Source: UBA4427 sp045106235 (GTDB lineage Bacteria; Myxococcota_A; UBA9160; UBA4427). Taken from it: a stretch of 64,000 bases of DNA. Positions 8,720 through 17,303 of this stretch are shown here, piece by piece; the first letter of the stretch is position 1; the number at the start of each line of letters is the position of its first letter. The position numbers and the translations under genes are program-made. Under the pieces are notes generated by a model. That model made no database searches, was not told the origin of the DNA, and saw only the letters and a list, made by a program, of their open reading frames with translations. The stretch lies in contig JBGCEJ010000001.1 of NCBI GenBank assembly GCA_045106235.1, forward strand, positions 1-64,000, in the 5' to 3' direction.

Positions 8720-11217
8720 TTCCCCGCGATGATCGAGGACAAGGCTTCGGCGACTTCGCCCGCGGAGGCGGGGCGGCCTTCCGGATCTTTCGCCATGAGG
8801 CGATGGATCAGGGACGCGAGCGCAGGCGGATAGTCGGGGACCCGCTCGCCGGGGTCGGGGACGGGTTGGTTGCGATGCTGATCGGGAACGTCGCCCTCAC
8901 TGAAAGGCAGACGCCCCGTGGAGAGTTCGAAGAGCGTGACGCCTAACGAGTAGAGATCCGTTCGGCCGTCGGTCACCCGTCCAGCCGTTTGCTCCGGGGC
9001 CATATAGTACGGCGTGCCCGCGATCAGGGTCGCGCCCTTGTCGCGTACGGCTTCGAGGATCTTGGCCAGGCCAAAGTCCATGATCTTGAGCACGCGCTCG
9101 CGGGTAATGAAGAGGTTCGCGGTTTTGATGTCGCGATGGACGATGCCCTGGGCATGGGCGTATTCCAGGCCGGCACAGACCTGAAGGCCCAGGCGCGCGG
9201 CGTCTCGGGGACCGAAGCGTCGCCGCTTCGCGAGGATCTCGTTGAGGGGAAGGCCTTCGAGGAGTTCCATCGTGATGAAGAACGCGCCGCTCTCCTGATC
9301 GGCATCGTAGAGCGTCACGATATTCGGATGGTTCATGCGCGCTGCAGCCTGAGCCTCGCCGAGAAAAAGCTGTACTGCGCCGGGATGGTCGCGCAGGTTC
9401 TCCGGCATGCGCTTGAGTGCGATGACCCGGTTCAGTCGTCGGTCCCGAGCCTTGTACACGAGGCCCATGCCCCCGCGGCCGACTTCTTCGAGGATCTCGT
9501 AGCGCTCTTCCGCAACGAAAGCGGTCGCGCCTGCAGGCGGGGCGCTGAGCGTCTCGCGGAGATTCGCTCCGCCACCGAGCGGCGGCATCGAAAGCTGCTT
9601 GCGCAGGTTTTCGATTTTGGCGCCGACCTCGGGGTAGGTGGGGTCTTGCTCCCGCAGGCTCTGTAAAACGCTGATGGCACGGGCATATTCGCCGGTTTCT
9701 TCAAGCAGCTCGGCAAGGTGGAACTCGACCTTGGGCAGCATCTCGCCGGGGGCGAGGGCCGCGAGTCGACGCTCGAGCTGATTGGCGGCGAGGTCGAGAT
9801 GGCCCTCATGCTCGAAGGCGAGGGCGAGGCGTTCGCTGGCGGTTCCAAAAGCGCGATCTTGGGGTCCGATTTGCTGAAGGAGCCGGATGGAGCGCGCGCG
9901 GTCACCGAGTTCGGCGGCGAGATCTGCTGCGCGAATGAGTTCACCCTGGGCTTCGAGCGCGCCAATCAGTCCCGTTTGATCTCCGGCTGCCGCGAAACAG
10001 CGCGCGGCCTCGGGCCAGTCCTCGAGTGCCGCGTAGGCCGCCGCTGCCTTCTGGGAATCCCCGGCTGCGTCCCACATCTCGGCGGCGGGACGGAGGTCCC
10101 CGGCCCCCTCGAAGAGCGCCGCGGCGCGGTCGAAATCGGAAATCGAGCGTCGCAGCTCCGCCGCCTCGCGGGAGCGCCCGGCGTTTTCAAGCTGCTCGGC
10201 GGCGCGTTCGGTTTGGCCCTGGGACTGATGCAGTCGGGCGCGCAGAAGAGAAGCCACTTCGGATTGATCGTCGCGCTCAAGTGCCCTCGCCGCATCGCCC
10301 AGATCGCCTTGCAAAAAAGGCGCGACCGCAGGCGGGCAGCCGCGGAAGATCAGGCGTTCGGGAGCGGCAAGGTCGACCTGGATCAGGCTTGGCTCGTAAT
10401 TTTCGACATGAACACTTTGTTCGATGACCCGGTCGCCGGCGCCGATCACGAATTGATAGTCGCCTAACGCCAGCAGGCTCTTGAGATTTCCGTGCCCCGA
10501 ATAGCGGAGCGTCTCGGGGCGTTCGCTCAGTCGAATGCCGACATCGCTTGCGGGCTGTCGATCCCAATGGACCTTGAACTCAATCGGCGCGAGTGCGGCG
10601 GGCAGCGTGTGGTCAATGATCGTTCCGTTCTGGGAGTCAATCTCGACTTCGATTTCTTCGTCGACCCATGCGAGGCGCGCGCCGGAAGCCGGAGCCTCGA
10701 GGCGGCCGCCGATCGTGATGAACCATTTGCCCGGCATCACGCGATCGAATTGTGTTTCACGCCGGACGCCGGTGCGAGACTCGGCGGGCTTGCCGCTATG
10801 GCCTCGGCCGTTCGCCTTGCCAGCCTTGCGATACATCGCGACGTCGAATTGACCTTCGACTGTGTCAGGGAAAATTAGGCGCAGCGTGAGGCTTCCCGTT
10901 CGCCGCCCCCGTCGCGCGATCACGCCGACAAGGACACATGCGAAGGCGAGACCGATCAAAGCGTAGATGCCGTCACGTTCTAACACGAAAGCATCAAAGG
11001 CCTTCAGCCAGGGGGTCTCGGCGAGCTGTTCGTAGTACGCGGCGCGGAGGGGGTCTGCGTAGCGGTCTGCGGTGTCGTAAATCTCGGAAGGAACGCGCGC
11101 GAGCCAGTCCCGCGCGCTTTTTACGCCCGCCGCGTGAGCGGTCTGGGGCGAGGCGGCGATCAGGGCAAAAAGGGCGAGGGGCCCTCGAGCCGAAGCTGTG
11201 CGACGAAAGGCGTTCAT
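8716..11217 (-). CDS. membrane Ser/Thr protein kinase with helical repeats
   Basis: An 833-residue protein. Order: signal-like N-terminus (1-30, AHAA cleavage-like), short extracytoplasmic part (30-82), transmembrane helix about 83-101, beta-rich segment about 105-290, TPR-like helical repeats rich in Ala/Leu (about 300-540), then a Hanks kinase domain from 573 to the end. Kinase motifs are complete: glycine loop GRGGMG, Lys602 in IALK, HRD with Asp696, DFG at 714-716, APE at 740-742. The kinase sits at the C-terminus on the cytoplasmic side. This order is opposite to the usual PknB-type layout. Target unknown. Confidence 0.88.
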   Translation of the reverse strand: MNAFRRTASARGPLALFALIAASPQTAHAAGVKSARDWLARVPSEIYDTADRYADPLRAAYYEQLAETPWLKAFDAFVLERDGIYALIGLAFACVLVGVIARRGRRTGSLTLRLIFPDTVEGQFDVAMYRKAGKANGRGHSGKPAESRTGVRRETQFDRVMPGKWFITIGGRLEAPASGARLAWVDEEIEVEIDSQNGTIIDHTLPAALAPIEFKVHWDRQPASDVGIRLSERPETLRYSGHGNLKSLLALGDYQFVIGAGDRVIEQSVHVENYEPSLIQVDLAAPERLIFRGCPPAVAPFLQGDLGDAARALERDDQSEVASLLRARLHQSQGQTERAAEQLENAGRSREAAELRRSISDFDRAAALFEGAGDLRPAAEMWDAAGDSQKAAAAYAALEDWPEAARCFAAAGDQTGLIGALEAQGELIRAADLAAELGDRARSIRLLQQIGPQDRAFGTASERLALAFEHEGHLDLAANQLERRLAALAPGEMLPKVEFHLAELLEETGEYARAISVLQSLREQDPTYPEVGAKIENLRKQLSMPPLGGGANLRETLSAPPAGATAFVAEERYEILEEVGRGGMGLVYKARDRRLNRVIALKRMPENLRDHPGAVQLFLGEAQAAARMNHPNIVTLYDADQESGAFFITMELLEGLPLNEILAKRRRFGPRDAARLGLQVCAGLEYAHAQGIVHRDIKTANLFITRERVLKIMDFGLAKILEAVRDKGATLIAGTPYYMAPEQTAGRVTDGRTDLYSLGVTLFELSTGRLPFSEGDVPDQHRNQPVPDPGERVPDYPPALASLIHRLMAKDPEGRPASAGEVAEALSSIIAGN

Positions 11218-11339
11218 TGATCACACTGTCATCGGTCAAGTTGCACATGAAATGTAGTCGCGTGGGGGAAAGCCTCCGGTCGGCCGCCAGGGTGAACTCG
11301 GGGCGGCTTTGGGGGCCGCTTCGCGCCGCTTTCGGGAAC

Positions 11340-12164
11340 TCAGGTTCGCCGTAGCACCCAGTACCGATTCAGGTCTCCCTCGGAGCCGTCCGCTCGGTAC
11401 TCGTCCAGACCTTCGAGGTCGAGCGCCTCGGGCCAGCCCATAAATTCCCCCTCCGCGACCTGATGGCAATAGCGCGGGGGCGCAAAGGGGACGTCCCCGA
11501 AACGAAGCAGCGTATCCCCCGGCTCAAGGGTCGAGAGATCAACCGGGCTTCCCAGGATTTCCCCGAGCGATTCCCAGGCGACCGTGCGCTTTTCAAAACG
11601 AGGCCGTCCACCGAATTGCCACGCCGCGAGCGCGAGGATTCCGCCGGGTGCGAGGCGGGCCGCGGATGCTTCGAGGAGCGCCTGCCGCCAATCCGCGCCG
11701 GGCACATGATGCAGCACCCCCATCAAGACAATGAGATCGAAGGGGCCGGGAGGCAGTTCCGCGCCCGGCGCTTCGCCGGCAAGGAAATCATGCTCCTCGA
11801 GTTCCACCGCATCCTGCAGCTCCTCGGGGAGTCTTTCCCGCGCCGCGTCGAGGAGGGCCGCATTGGCATCGAGCCCCTTGTAGTCGAGGGCAACTCCCGC
11901 GTCGTGCAGAAAGCGGGCGAACCGCGCGTTGCCGCAACCGATATCGAGGACGCGCAGGCGGCGCGGCGCAGTTTTCGTGTCCGCGCCGGGTTCTGCGTCT
12001 GGCTCGAGGCGGGGCAGCGCGGGCAGGGCCGGCAGCAAGCGGGCCCAGCCGGGCCAGGGCTGATGGCCCCGGCTCGCGTCAAAGGCCTCCGCATGCGCTT
12101 CGTAAAAGGCGCGGCTCAGGTCCAGGAGCTGGTTTCGGGTCGTGGGATTCATCGCAATCGACAT
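11340..12164 (-). CDS. Trm9-like SAM-dependent methyltransferase
   Basis: A 274-residue class I methyltransferase. The SAM-binding motif is VLDIGCGNARFA (near 72-83), followed by the acidic motif-II segment GLDANAALLDAA and motif IV FDLIVLMGVLHHV. Several stretches recall eukaryotic Trm9/ALKBH8 methyltransferases: an N-terminal EAFDASR..PWP, GCGN, LHH, a motif-V AAW, PRYCHQVAEGEF and the C-terminal LNRYWVL. Trm9 methyl-esterifies the carboxymethyl group that Elp3 installs on wobble uridine. The divergent neighbour, 76 bp away, is elp3, which supports this reading. A general small-molecule methyltransferase remains possible. Confidence 0.72.
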   Translation of the reverse strand: MSIAMNPTTRNQLLDLSRAFYEAHAEAFDASRGHQPWPGWARLLPALPALPRLEPDAEPGADTKTAPRRLRVLDIGCGNARFARFLHDAGVALDYKGLDANAALLDAARERLPEELQDAVELEEHDFLAGEAPGAELPPGPFDLIVLMGVLHHVPGADWRQALLEASAARLAPGGILALAAWQFGGRPRFEKRTVAWESLGEILGSPVDLSTLEPGDTLLRFGDVPFAPPRYCHQVAEGEFMGWPEALDLEGLDEYRADGSEGDLNRYWVLRRT

Positions 12165-12176
12165 CGTTCCGGCCGC

Positions 12177-12221
12177 AGTCTAGGGCCAGTCTGAGACGAA
12201 TGCGCCCCGGCGCCCTAGACT
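12177..12221. promoter_or_regulatory. 10-bp inverted repeat in the methyltransferase/elp3 divergent promoter
   Basis: AGTCTAGGGC (12177-12186) and its exact reverse complement GCCCTAGACT (12212-12221) are separated by 25 bp and lie nearly symmetrically between the two start codons. Each arm ends in TAGACT reading towards its gene, which could be a weak -10 element; alternatively the arms are an operator. No good -35 boxes were seen. Confidence 0.5.
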
Positions 12222-12240
12222 CGCGCCCAAGGAGCAAGTC

Positions 12241-14118
12241 GTGGCGGAAGCCGAGCATCAAAAGAACGTGGGAAAGCCCGCAAGCGAGCGCGTCCCGGGC
12301 CGGTTTAAGGGCCGGGGGCCGGATCGTGATTTCGATCCGCAGCCGTTTCGCGAGAAGCTCTTGCCCTTGCTGCGTGCCATCGAGGCGCTCCCGGATACGA
12401 CGCCCGAGCCGCTTTCGCCGGAGGTGATGGAGCCGCTGCTCCGGGCGCATCCGAAGCCGCCGGGGGGCTTCTTCTCCCGGAGTCAATTGATCGCGGGGTT
12501 CCGGGTCTTCTCTGCCGAGGAAGCTTTCCGCTTCGACGAGTCCCGTTTTCGCCGCCGGGTGCAGCGTCGCCCTGTTCGGACGCAGAGTGGTGTTACTCCG
12601 CTCACCGTTTTGACGAAGCCTTTTCCCTGCCCGGGGAAATGCATTTTCTGTCCGAACGATGTGCGGATGCCGAAGAGCTACCTCTCGGATGAGCCCGGCG
12701 CCCAGCGTGCGGCGAATAACAAGTTCGATCCTTATCTGCAGACTTGGAATCGCCTAGCCGCTTTTGACGCGACGGGGCATCCCGTCGACAAGGTCGAACT
12801 GATCGTACTCGGCGGGACTTGGTCCTTTTATCCTGAGGCCTATCAAGTTTATTTTGTACAGCGCTGTCTCGAGGCGATGAACGATTTCGGCGCGGGGCGC
12901 GATCTGCGGGACGCAGCAGAGGCGGCCGCTCCGGCACCGGATTTCGAAGAGATGGACGCGGATGTCCGCGGCGACCTTTTTGATCGCAATCCGTACAACC
13001 AGCGCGTGACGCAGTTTCTAAAAGAGAAGCACGACGGCGCGTTAGTTCTGGCCGTCGAGGAGTCGGATTGGGCGAGTCTTGAAGCGGCCCAGCGCGCGAA
13101 TGAAACCGCGGGGGCGCGATGCGTCGGGCTCGTGCTGGAGACGCGTCCGGACCACGTCGACGAGGCGGAGGTGATGCGGCTTCGGCGTCTGGGCGCGACG
13201 AAGGTTCAGCTCGGGGTGCAGAGTCTCGATGATGCGATTCTTGAGGCGAACGGGCGCGGGCATGGTGTGGCGGAGACGCGCCGGGCCTTTTCTATGCTTC
13301 GCCGGGCCGGGTTCAAGCTCCACGCGCATTGGATGGCGAACCTGCTGAACGCGACGCCCGAGAGTGATTGCGTCGATTTTCGACGCCTCTTTGAGGATCC
13401 TGCATTTCGGCCGGATGAACTCAAGCTCTATCCCTGCAGCCTGATCGAGACGGCGGAGCTGATGGGACCTTGGCGACGCGGCGAGTGGAAGCCCTACGAC
13501 GATGACCAGCTGCTGAAGGTGGTTTCGGAATCACTCGTTCATGTCCCGCGCTACACCCGCGTGACCCGGGTGATTCGGGATATTTCCTCGGACGATATCG
13601 TCGTCGGGAATAAACGAACGAATTTCAGGCAAATTGCCGAGCGGGAGATTGCGAAAAAGGGCGGGCGAATGGTGGAGATTCGCCACCGTGAAATCCGCGG
13701 GGACGATTTCGATCCGGCCGCGCTTTCGCTGATCGAAACCGGGTACGAAGCGGGCGGGGGCCGCGAGATCTTCCTTGAACTCGCCACCCCCGAAGACCGG
13801 ATCGTCGGCTTCCTGCGCCTATCGCTGCCGGGCGAAGCCTCCTTTGTCGAGGAGCTTGGTGGCCACGCACTCGTCCGCGAGCTGCATGTCTACGGCGGCG
13901 CCGTGCGCATCGGCTCCGAAGCCGGAGGCCGCGCACAGCATCGCGGCCTCGGCGCGCGCCTTCTCGACGCCGCGGAGAGCCGTGCGCGCGCCGAAGGCTA
14001 CGGCGCGCTGTCCGTCATCTCAGCGATTGGGACCCGCGACTACTATCGTCGCCAATCGTTCGTCGATGGCGAGCTCTACCAGCATCGCATTTTCGACGCG
14101 CAGCCGGCATCCAGCTAA
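12241..14118 (+). CDS. elp3: Elp3-family radical SAM/GNAT tRNA wobble-uridine enzyme
   Basis: A 625-residue protein with both Elp3 domains. The N-terminal tRNA-binding region (1-115) leads into a radical SAM core with cluster ligands Cys130, Cys134 and Cys137 (CPGKCIFC). Further core motifs are EPGAQRA, HPVDKVELIVLGGTW, ETRPDHVDE, LGVQSLDD and GRGH. The C-terminal GNAT domain (about 490-620) has RELHVYG, AQHRGLGARLL and a GTRDYYRR acetyl-CoA site. Elp3 adds a carboxymethyl-type group to U34 of tRNA. GTG start with AAGGAG. No other Elongator subunits are nearby, as expected for bacterial Elp3. The stop overlaps the convergent degP stop. Confidence 0.92.
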   Translation: MAEAEHQKNVGKPASERVPGRFKGRGPDRDFDPQPFREKLLPLLRAIEALPDTTPEPLSPEVMEPLLRAHPKPPGGFFSRSQLIAGFRVFSAEEAFRFDESRFRRRVQRRPVRTQSGVTPLTVLTKPFPCPGKCIFCPNDVRMPKSYLSDEPGAQRAANNKFDPYLQTWNRLAAFDATGHPVDKVELIVLGGTWSFYPEAYQVYFVQRCLEAMNDFGAGRDLRDAAEAAAPAPDFEEMDADVRGDLFDRNPYNQRVTQFLKEKHDGALVLAVEESDWASLEAAQRANETAGARCVGLVLETRPDHVDEAEVMRLRRLGATKVQLGVQSLDDAILEANGRGHGVAETRRAFSMLRRAGFKLHAHWMANLLNATPESDCVDFRRLFEDPAFRPDELKLYPCSLIETAELMGPWRRGEWKPYDDDQLLKVVSESLVHVPRYTRVTRVIRDISSDDIVVGNKRTNFRQIAEREIAKKGGRMVEIRHREIRGDDFDPAALSLIETGYEAGGGREIFLELATPEDRIVGFLRLSLPGEASFVEELGGHALVRELHVYGGAVRIGSEAGGRAQHRGLGARLLDAAESRARAEGYGALSVISAIGTRDYYRRQSFVDGELYQHRIFDAQPASS

Positions 14119-15662
14119 CCCGCGCGGTTGAGTGCGATGTACAGCGTGTTGCCTCCGCGTCGAACGAGGACCAGCGCGCTCTCGTCGGTTTCCTTGAGCT
14201 TTCGGGCAAGGTCTTTTGCGCTTTTGACCTCGTCGCGGTTGACCTCGACGATGACATCTCCGCGCTGAATCCCGGCTTCTGCAGCCGTCCCATTCGGATC
14301 GACCTCGGTCACGATCACGCCGCTGGCCTCGTCGAGGCCCAGCTGATCGGCAATGGCCGGGGAGACGTCCTGGGCGCGGAGTCCGAAGGCTTCCGTGCCT
14401 TCCGGCGACGGCGCGACCGAAGCAAGCTGCTCTTTGTCTTCGAGCTCGGCGATCTTGATCCGGAAATTCTTCTTCTTTCCGTCTCGCACCACGACGACCT
14501 TGGCCTTTGCGGAGACCGGCGTGTTGGCAACGACGCTCGGCAGCTCATGCCATTCGCCGATCGGGACATCGTTGAATTCGATGATCACGTCCCCGCGCTC
14601 GATGCCCCCCGCTTCGGCGGGGGTGTTCGGGAGAACCTGCGAGACGAGCGCGCCGCGGGCTTCGTCGAGCTCAAATTGGTCGGCGATTTTCTCGTCCACG
14701 CCCTGAATCTGAACGCCCAGCCAGCCGCGCGTGACATGTCCTTCCGCGCGCAGCTGAGGCAGGATCTGCTTCGCCTGGTTGATCGGGACCGAAAATCCGA
14801 TCGTGTTGGCGTTGCTTCGAATCGCCGTGTTGATGCCAATCACGCGCCCTTCGAGATCAATCAGCGGCCCGCCGGAATTGCCGGGGTTGATCGCTGCATC
14901 GGTCTGAATGAAGTCTTCGTAGGAGCCGTCGGTGACGTTGCGGCGATTCTTGGCCGAGACGATGCCCGCGGTCACCGTGTGGGCGAGGCCGAAGGGATTG
15001 CCGATGGCGACGACCCAGTCGCCGGGACGCGCTTGGTCCGAATTGCCGAGGGCGATCGGGGTCAGCTGCTTGCGGCCGGGGTCGACCTTCAAGAGTGCGA
15101 TATCCGTTTTGGGGTCGAGGCCGACGACTTCGGCGTCGAGCTCGCTGCCATCAAGGAAGAGGACTTTGATCTCGTCCATGTCTTCGACGACATGATTATT
15201 CGTCACGATATAGCCCTCGGTCGAGATCACGAAGCCGCTGCCTTCGCCGCTGCTTTTCCGTTCCTGAGGCGGGCCGGGTTGTCCGGGCTGACCGCGATGG
15301 AAGGGGTTGCCGCCGAAGAATTCTTCGAGGCCGGGGGGCAGGCCGGGCATGCGAGAGGAGACCGGAACCGTGCCGCTGGTCTGGATGCTGACGACCGCCG
15401 GGGCGACGCGCTCAGCGAGGTCCGCGAAGCTGGTGGGCACGCCCGTGGGCTGTGCTTTCGGGATGCCGCTGTCGGTTCGCCAAAATGCGCCCTCTGCTGC
15501 GGCGGGCGTTTCGGCCTCGTCGTCGGAGCTGCCAAATAGGTCGAGCGCTTGGGCTTCGCCTGAGGTCCATTCAAAGACCGGTCCCCTGTGCACGTCGACG
15601 GGCAACCCGGAGCCGAGCAGCAGAATGCCGACGATCGCGATTGAGAAAAGCAGTTTTCGCAT
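14115..15662 (-). CDS. degP: DegP/HtrA periplasmic serine protease
   Basis: A 515-residue Do-family protease for quality control of envelope proteins. The signal peptide covers about 1-20 (hydrophobic SIAIVGILLLGSG). The trypsin-like domain has a complete triad His157, Asp187, Ser263 (GNSGGP). Two PDZ domains follow, at about 300-390 and 415-510. I chose ATG 15662, with GAGGAG upstream and a signal peptide directly after it. A TTG at 15746 would overlap the upstream gene but adds a charged leader before the signal. It lies 80 bp after a second HtrA gene and is probably cotranscribed. Confidence 0.92.
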   Translation of the reverse strand: MRKLLFSIAIVGILLLGSGLPVDVHRGPVFEWTSGEAQALDLFGSSDDEAETPAAAEGAFWRTDSGIPKAQPTGVPTSFADLAERVAPAVVSIQTSGTVPVSSRMPGLPPGLEEFFGGNPFHRGQPGQPGPPQERKSSGEGSGFVISTEGYIVTNNHVVEDMDEIKVLFLDGSELDAEVVGLDPKTDIALLKVDPGRKQLTPIALGNSDQARPGDWVVAIGNPFGLAHTVTAGIVSAKNRRNVTDGSYEDFIQTDAAINPGNSGGPLIDLEGRVIGINTAIRSNANTIGFSVPINQAKQILPQLRAEGHVTRGWLGVQIQGVDEKIADQFELDEARGALVSQVLPNTPAEAGGIERGDVIIEFNDVPIGEWHELPSVVANTPVSAKAKVVVVRDGKKKNFRIKIAELEDKEQLASVAPSPEGTEAFGLRAQDVSPAIADQLGLDEASGVIVTEVDPNGTAAEAGIQRGDVIVEVNRDEVKSAKDLARKLKETDESALVLVRRGGNTLYIALNRAG

Positions 15663-15742
15663 CTTGGTTTCTCCTCGTTCTGATGCCCAAAAAGGCTCGC
15701 GCAATCCTTCTCGCCGAAGTGAGAAAGGCAAGCCCCGGAGAA

Positions 15743-17179
15743 TCAAATCAATGGAAGCGTCAAATGGTATCGACCAGGTCCTCTCTGGACCACGACCAGG
15801 GCGCGCGCTCGGCCGCGAAGCCGTGCGACCGCGCGCCGAAGATCATCATTGGAATGCAAATCGACACCGTTGATGCCGATCAAGTAGTCGCCTCGGCGCA
15901 GTCCGAGCGCTTCCGCAGCGGAGCGCGGATTCACTTCTTTGACTTCGAAAGCCCCGACGCGCTCAGAGAGCTCAAGCTCGAGGCCAAGCCGCCGGCTCGC
16001 GATGTCCAGGACCATGGCCTGGGGAAGTTCTTCGGCAACGGGCGCGGCCTTCCGGAACTCGCCCTCGCGGTAGAGTTCGAGGTCGAGTTTTTGCCCTGCG
16101 GTCATGCCTTCGAGCATCTCGAAGAGTTGATGCGCGCTCTTGACCGCGCGCCCGTCGAGGCTGGCCACGATATCCCCACGGCGGACGCCGGCGCGGGAAG
16201 CCGGGCTCGCGGGATTCAGCCGATTCACCAGCGCGCCGCCGAGCCCGTTAGGCAAATCGAGGACGCCGCGCAGGGCGGGGTCGATGTCCTGAAATTCGAG
16301 CCCGAGCCAAACCGGATGGACTTCGCCGTAGAGCAGCAATTCGCGAATCACGCGCTCCGCGACGCCGACGGGAATCGCAAAGCCGATGCCTTGGGCCCCG
16401 TCGTAGATGGCCGCGTTGATCCCAACGAGCTTGCCTTCGGCGTTCAGGAGGGGGCCTCCCGAATTGCCGGGATTAATCGCCGCATCGGTTTGCAAGAGGC
16501 CGTGAAAGGCGAAGCCGCCCTTGGCGTTAACGGAGCGGTTGAGCGCGGAAATGACCCCGGTCGTCACGGTATTGGAAAAGCCGAAGGGGTTGCCGATGGC
16601 GATGACGGGTTCGCCGACCATGAGATCGCTGGAATTGCCGGGGGGCGTGAAGGGCAGGGCTTCGTCCGTGAGGATGCGCAAGACGGCGAGGTCGTTATTC
16701 GGATCGGCGCCAATCAATTCCGCATCGAACTCGCGGCCGTCGGCGATCGTCACTCGGACACGATCGGCGCGGGCGACGACATGTTCGTTCGTGAGCACAT
16801 GGCCTTTGCGGTCGAAGATCACGCCGGAGCCGAGACTCTGGACGGTCCGCGAGCGCGGTTCGAAGAACTGATCGAAGAAGCGGTCGGCGAAGGGGGCGTT
16901 GCCGGGGCGGCTGGGGGTGGGAAAGGGGCTCGGCGCCTGGGACACGCGTTCCGTGGTGATGTTGACGACGCTCGGACCGACCTTTTCGACGACATCGACG
17001 GTGGCGGTGCGCCGGAGGAACGGGTCGCCCGCCTGGCTCGGCGGAGCCGAAGCGAGCGTCAGCGCGAGAACCGCCATACCGAGCAGAGCCGTCGCGAAGA
17101 GCTTGCGTCGCTTTGCGCTTTCAGGCCGAGCTCTTGTCATTCGAAGGGGGTCCGCCGTTTCGGGCATTGGGTCGGGCAT
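15743..17179 (-). CDS. second HtrA/DegQ-type periplasmic serine protease
   Basis: A 478-residue HtrA paralogue. N-terminal signal peptide (basic RAKRRK-like region at 16-26, hydrophobic 28-45, cleavage near SQA). The triad is His133 (NEHVV), Asp163 (NNDLAV) and Ser240 (GNSGGP). Two PDZ domains follow, the second ending in a short basic tail. It differs from the downstream degP in length and in the loop LA region. The tandem arrangement suggests division of labour between two proteases, as with DegP/DegQ. An alternative start at ATG 17140 would leave a shorter leader. Confidence 0.9.
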   Translation of the reverse strand: MPDPMPETADPLRMTRARPESAKRRKLFATALLGMAVLALTLASAPPSQAGDPFLRRTATVDVVEKVGPSVVNITTERVSQAPSPFPTPSRPGNAPFADRFFDQFFEPRSRTVQSLGSGVIFDRKGHVLTNEHVVARADRVRVTIADGREFDAELIGADPNNDLAVLRILTDEALPFTPPGNSSDLMVGEPVIAIGNPFGFSNTVTTGVISALNRSVNAKGGFAFHGLLQTDAAINPGNSGGPLLNAEGKLVGINAAIYDGAQGIGFAIPVGVAERVIRELLLYGEVHPVWLGLEFQDIDPALRGVLDLPNGLGGALVNRLNPASPASRAGVRRGDIVASLDGRAVKSAHQLFEMLEGMTAGQKLDLELYREGEFRKAAPVAEELPQAMVLDIASRRLGLELELSERVGAFEVKEVNPRSAAEALGLRRGDYLIGINGVDLHSNDDLRRAVARLRGRARALVVVQRGPGRYHLTLPLI

Positions 17180-17250
17180 TTTGTCAGGGATTCTGAAAGG
17201 GTGGATTCACGCATGAATTCGTCCCGGGCGCGGGAGCCTATTTCGCAGGG

Positions 17251-17278
17251 TCAGAAGCCGCTCAGGCCATTTCGGTTC
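17251..17278 (-). promoter_or_regulatory. possible extracytoplasmic-stress (sigma-E-like) promoter before the htrA pair
   Basis: Read on the minus strand: GAACC (17278-17274), an 18-bp spacer, then TCTGA (17255-17251). The start codon is about 70 bp downstream. The pair resembles the sigma-E pattern GAACTT/TCTGA known for degP promoters, but only partly, and the relevant sigma factor of this organism is unknown. Confidence 0.3.
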
Positions 17279-17303
17279 ACAGCGCGAGGGCCAAAAGCAG
17301 AGT

